A stretch of DNA of 5,455 bases, taken from NCBI GenBank assembly GCA_028065725.1, contig JAPTVL010000355.1:1-5455 (forward strand). The letters are read 5' to 3'. The DNA is from Betaproteobacteria bacterium (lineage in GTDB: Bacteria; Pseudomonadota; Gammaproteobacteria; Burkholderiales; Rhodocyclaceae). Positions 4,324 to 5,455 of the stretch are shown here, one piece after another (the first letter of the stretch is position 1; each line of letters opens with the position of its first letter). The notes below the pieces were generated by a model. The model did no database searches. It had not been told where the DNA came from and was given only the letters and a program-made list of their open reading frames with translations. The position numbers were made by a program, and so were the translations under genes.

Positions 4324-5455
4324 AGCCAGCGCCACGCTGGCCGCTGCATCCGGCTCCCAAGGAAGGCGAAGCCTTGTCTTCATGGCTCAACCGCGTGGCC
4401 CTTTGCTATCACATGGAGGTGTCCGACCTGCTGGAGCACGATCTTGGTCACGGCCAGGTTGATGACCTGGATACCGCGCCACCACTGTCGCTGCTGATGA
4501 TGCTCTTCCAGCGGAGCGGCATCGAGCTGGACCGGCTGCGTTGCATGAGTTTCGCCGGCTGGGTGCCTTGGCTACTGGATAGCCTTGATGATCAGATTCC
4601 AGACGCATTGGAAACCTATGCGTTCCAGCTCTCGGTGCTGCTGCCGAAACTCCGCCGTAGGACGCGATCCATCACGAACTGGCGTGCCTGGCTGCCCAGC
4701 CAGCCGATACATCGCGCCTGTCCGCTCTGTCTGAACGACCCGGCAAACCAAGCCGTACTGCTTGCATGGAAGCTGCCCCTGATGCTGAGCTGCCCGCTGC
4801 ATGGTTGCTGGCTGGAATCCTATTGGGGCGTGCCTGGGCGGTTTCTCGGCTGGGATAACGCCGACACTGCGCCGCGCACCGCCAGCGACGCGATTGCAGT
4901 GATGGACCGGCGTACCTGGCAGGCACTGACGACCGGCCATGTGGAGCTGCCGCGCCGACGCATCCACGCTGGATTGTGGTTTCGGCTAATACGCACGCTG
5001 CTCGATGAGCTGAACACCCCGCTTTCGACGTGCGGAACCTGCGCGGGGTATCTCCGCCAAGTATGGGAAGGCTGCGGGCATCCGCTGCGTGCTGGGCAAA
5101 GTCTGTGGCGACCGTATGAAACCCTGAACCCGGCAGTACGATTGCAGATGCTGGAGGCGGCGGCAACGGCAATCAGCTTGATTGAGGTGAGGGATATTAG
5201 CCCGCCAGGCGAGCATGCAAAGCTGTTCTGGTCCGAGCCCCAAACCGGGTTCACCAGTGGCCTGCCGGCGAAAGCGCTGAAGCCCGAACCCGTCGATCAC
5301 TGGCAGCGTGCGGTCAAGGCCATTGATGAGGCCATCATTGAAGCGCGGCACGACCCCGAGACGGCACGCTCGCTGTTCGCGTTGGCTTCCTATGGTCGGC
5401 GCGACCCCGCTTCCCTGGAACAGTTGCGCGCTACCTTCGCGAAGGAAGGCATCCC
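4320..5455 (+). CDS. tniQ: TniQ, zinc-binding target-selection protein (3'-partial)
   Basis: TniQ belongs to the TniQ/TnsD family, which couples the transposase complex to the chosen target; Tn5053/Tn402 transposition requires it. The start is GTG at 4320, overlapping the tniB stop by four bases (GTGA), with only a weak GGGA ribosome site at 4310. The protein begins MKPAPRWPLHPAPKEGEALS, and the GEALSSWLNRVA stretch is the family's N-terminal signature. A zinc-finger-like set follows: Cys134 and Cys137 (CPLC), then Cys158 and His161 (CPLH), as in TnsD-type proteins. A second pair is at Cys238 and Cys241. The frame is open for 378 codons to the right edge; the family length of about 405 implies that some 27 residues are missing. 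There are no internal stops. Confidence 0.93.
   Translation, partial: MKPAPRWPLHPAPKEGEALSSWLNRVALCYHMEVSDLLEHDLGHGQVDDLDTAPPLSLLMMLFQRSGIELDRLRCMSFAGWVPWLLDSLDDQIPDALETYAFQLSVLLPKLRRRTRSITNWRAWLPSQPIHRACPLCLNDPANQAVLLAWKLPLMLSCPLHGCWLESYWGVPGRFLGWDNADTAPRTASDAIAVMDRRTWQALTTGHVELPRRRIHAGLWFRLIRTLLDELNTPLSTCGTCAGYLRQVWEGCGHPLRAGQSLWRPYETLNPAVRLQMLEAAATAISLIEVRDISPPGEHAKLFWSEPQTGFTSGLPAKALKPEPVDHWQRAVKAIDEAIIEARHDPETARSLFALASYGRRDPASLEQLRATFAKEGI

Larger units (their letters stand above)
1590..5455 (+). mobile_element. Tn402/Tn5053-family transposon, tni end (continues past the right edge)
   Basis: It is defined by a 25-bp family-specific terminal repeat, an adjacent array of transposase-binding repeats, and tniA-tniB-tniQ in the canonical order reading inward. 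Family members then carry a res site, tniR (tniC) and cargo such as a mer operon or an integron; none of these is visible here. The tni genes show no frameshift or truncation, unlike many class 1 integrons in which tniB is broken. Members of this family preferentially insert into res sites of other elements, and the left flank here is such a site. Confidence 0.93.

Noticed and set aside
4387..5351. Several minus-strand open frames opposite tniQ
   Set aside because: High GC content produces long antisense frames. The plus-strand frame carries the TniQ start motif and zinc ligands, and the minus-strand products have shuffled, low-information compositions.
1590..5455. A CRISPR-associated transposon, because TniQ and TnsB/TnsC-like proteins are present
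   Set aside because: There is no cas gene and no CRISPR repeat array in the window, and the gene set and end sequence match ordinary Tn402/Tn5053 elements.

Overview
The window is a boundary between a host (chromosomal or plasmid) gene and two nested, GC-rich mobile elements of the kind that circulate in Proteobacteria. The tni genes are of the Tn5053/Tn402 type and the resolvase is of the Tn21/Tn501 type. Both are typical of Pseudomonas, Xanthomonas, beta-proteobacteria and their broad-host-range plasmids. The species cannot be named from this sequence.

Layout, left to right. (1) Positions 1-938 hold the 3' part of an unnamed gene for an acidic, helical protein with Sel1/TPR-like repeats. 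Its reading frame runs straight into a transposon end. (2) Positions 939-976 are a 38-bp Tn21-group (Tn3 family) terminal inverted repeat, beginning GGGG and ending TTAAG. (3) Positions 972-1535, minus strand, encode a complete serine resolvase (TnpR), transcribed outward toward that repeat; its stop codon lies inside it. (4) Positions 1536-1589 are the remaining part of the resolvase's res region. (5) Position 1590 starts the 25-bp terminal repeat (IRt type) of a Tn402/Tn5053-family transposon, followed by an array of probable transposase-binding repeats. (6) tniA (1733-3412), tniB (3415-4323) and tniQ (4320 to beyond the right edge) form a tightly packed operon on the plus strand.

How it works together: TniA is the DDE transposase, TniB its AAA+ ATPase partner and TniQ a zinc-binding targeting factor. 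Together they move a transposon whose family is known to hunt res sites of other elements. The sequence shows that outcome: the tni end sits 54 bp upstream of a foreign resolvase gene, inside its res region. The Tn3-family element carrying that resolvase appears in turn to have interrupted the Sel1-like gene. The visible tni genes look intact. The rest of tniQ, the element's own resolvase (tniR/tniC), its cargo (mercury resistance, an integron or something else) and its other end lie outside the window.

The families are all known. I saw no evidence for a previously undescribed system. The points of interest are the nesting, the absence of a tnpA next to tnpR, and the details of the binding-site array.
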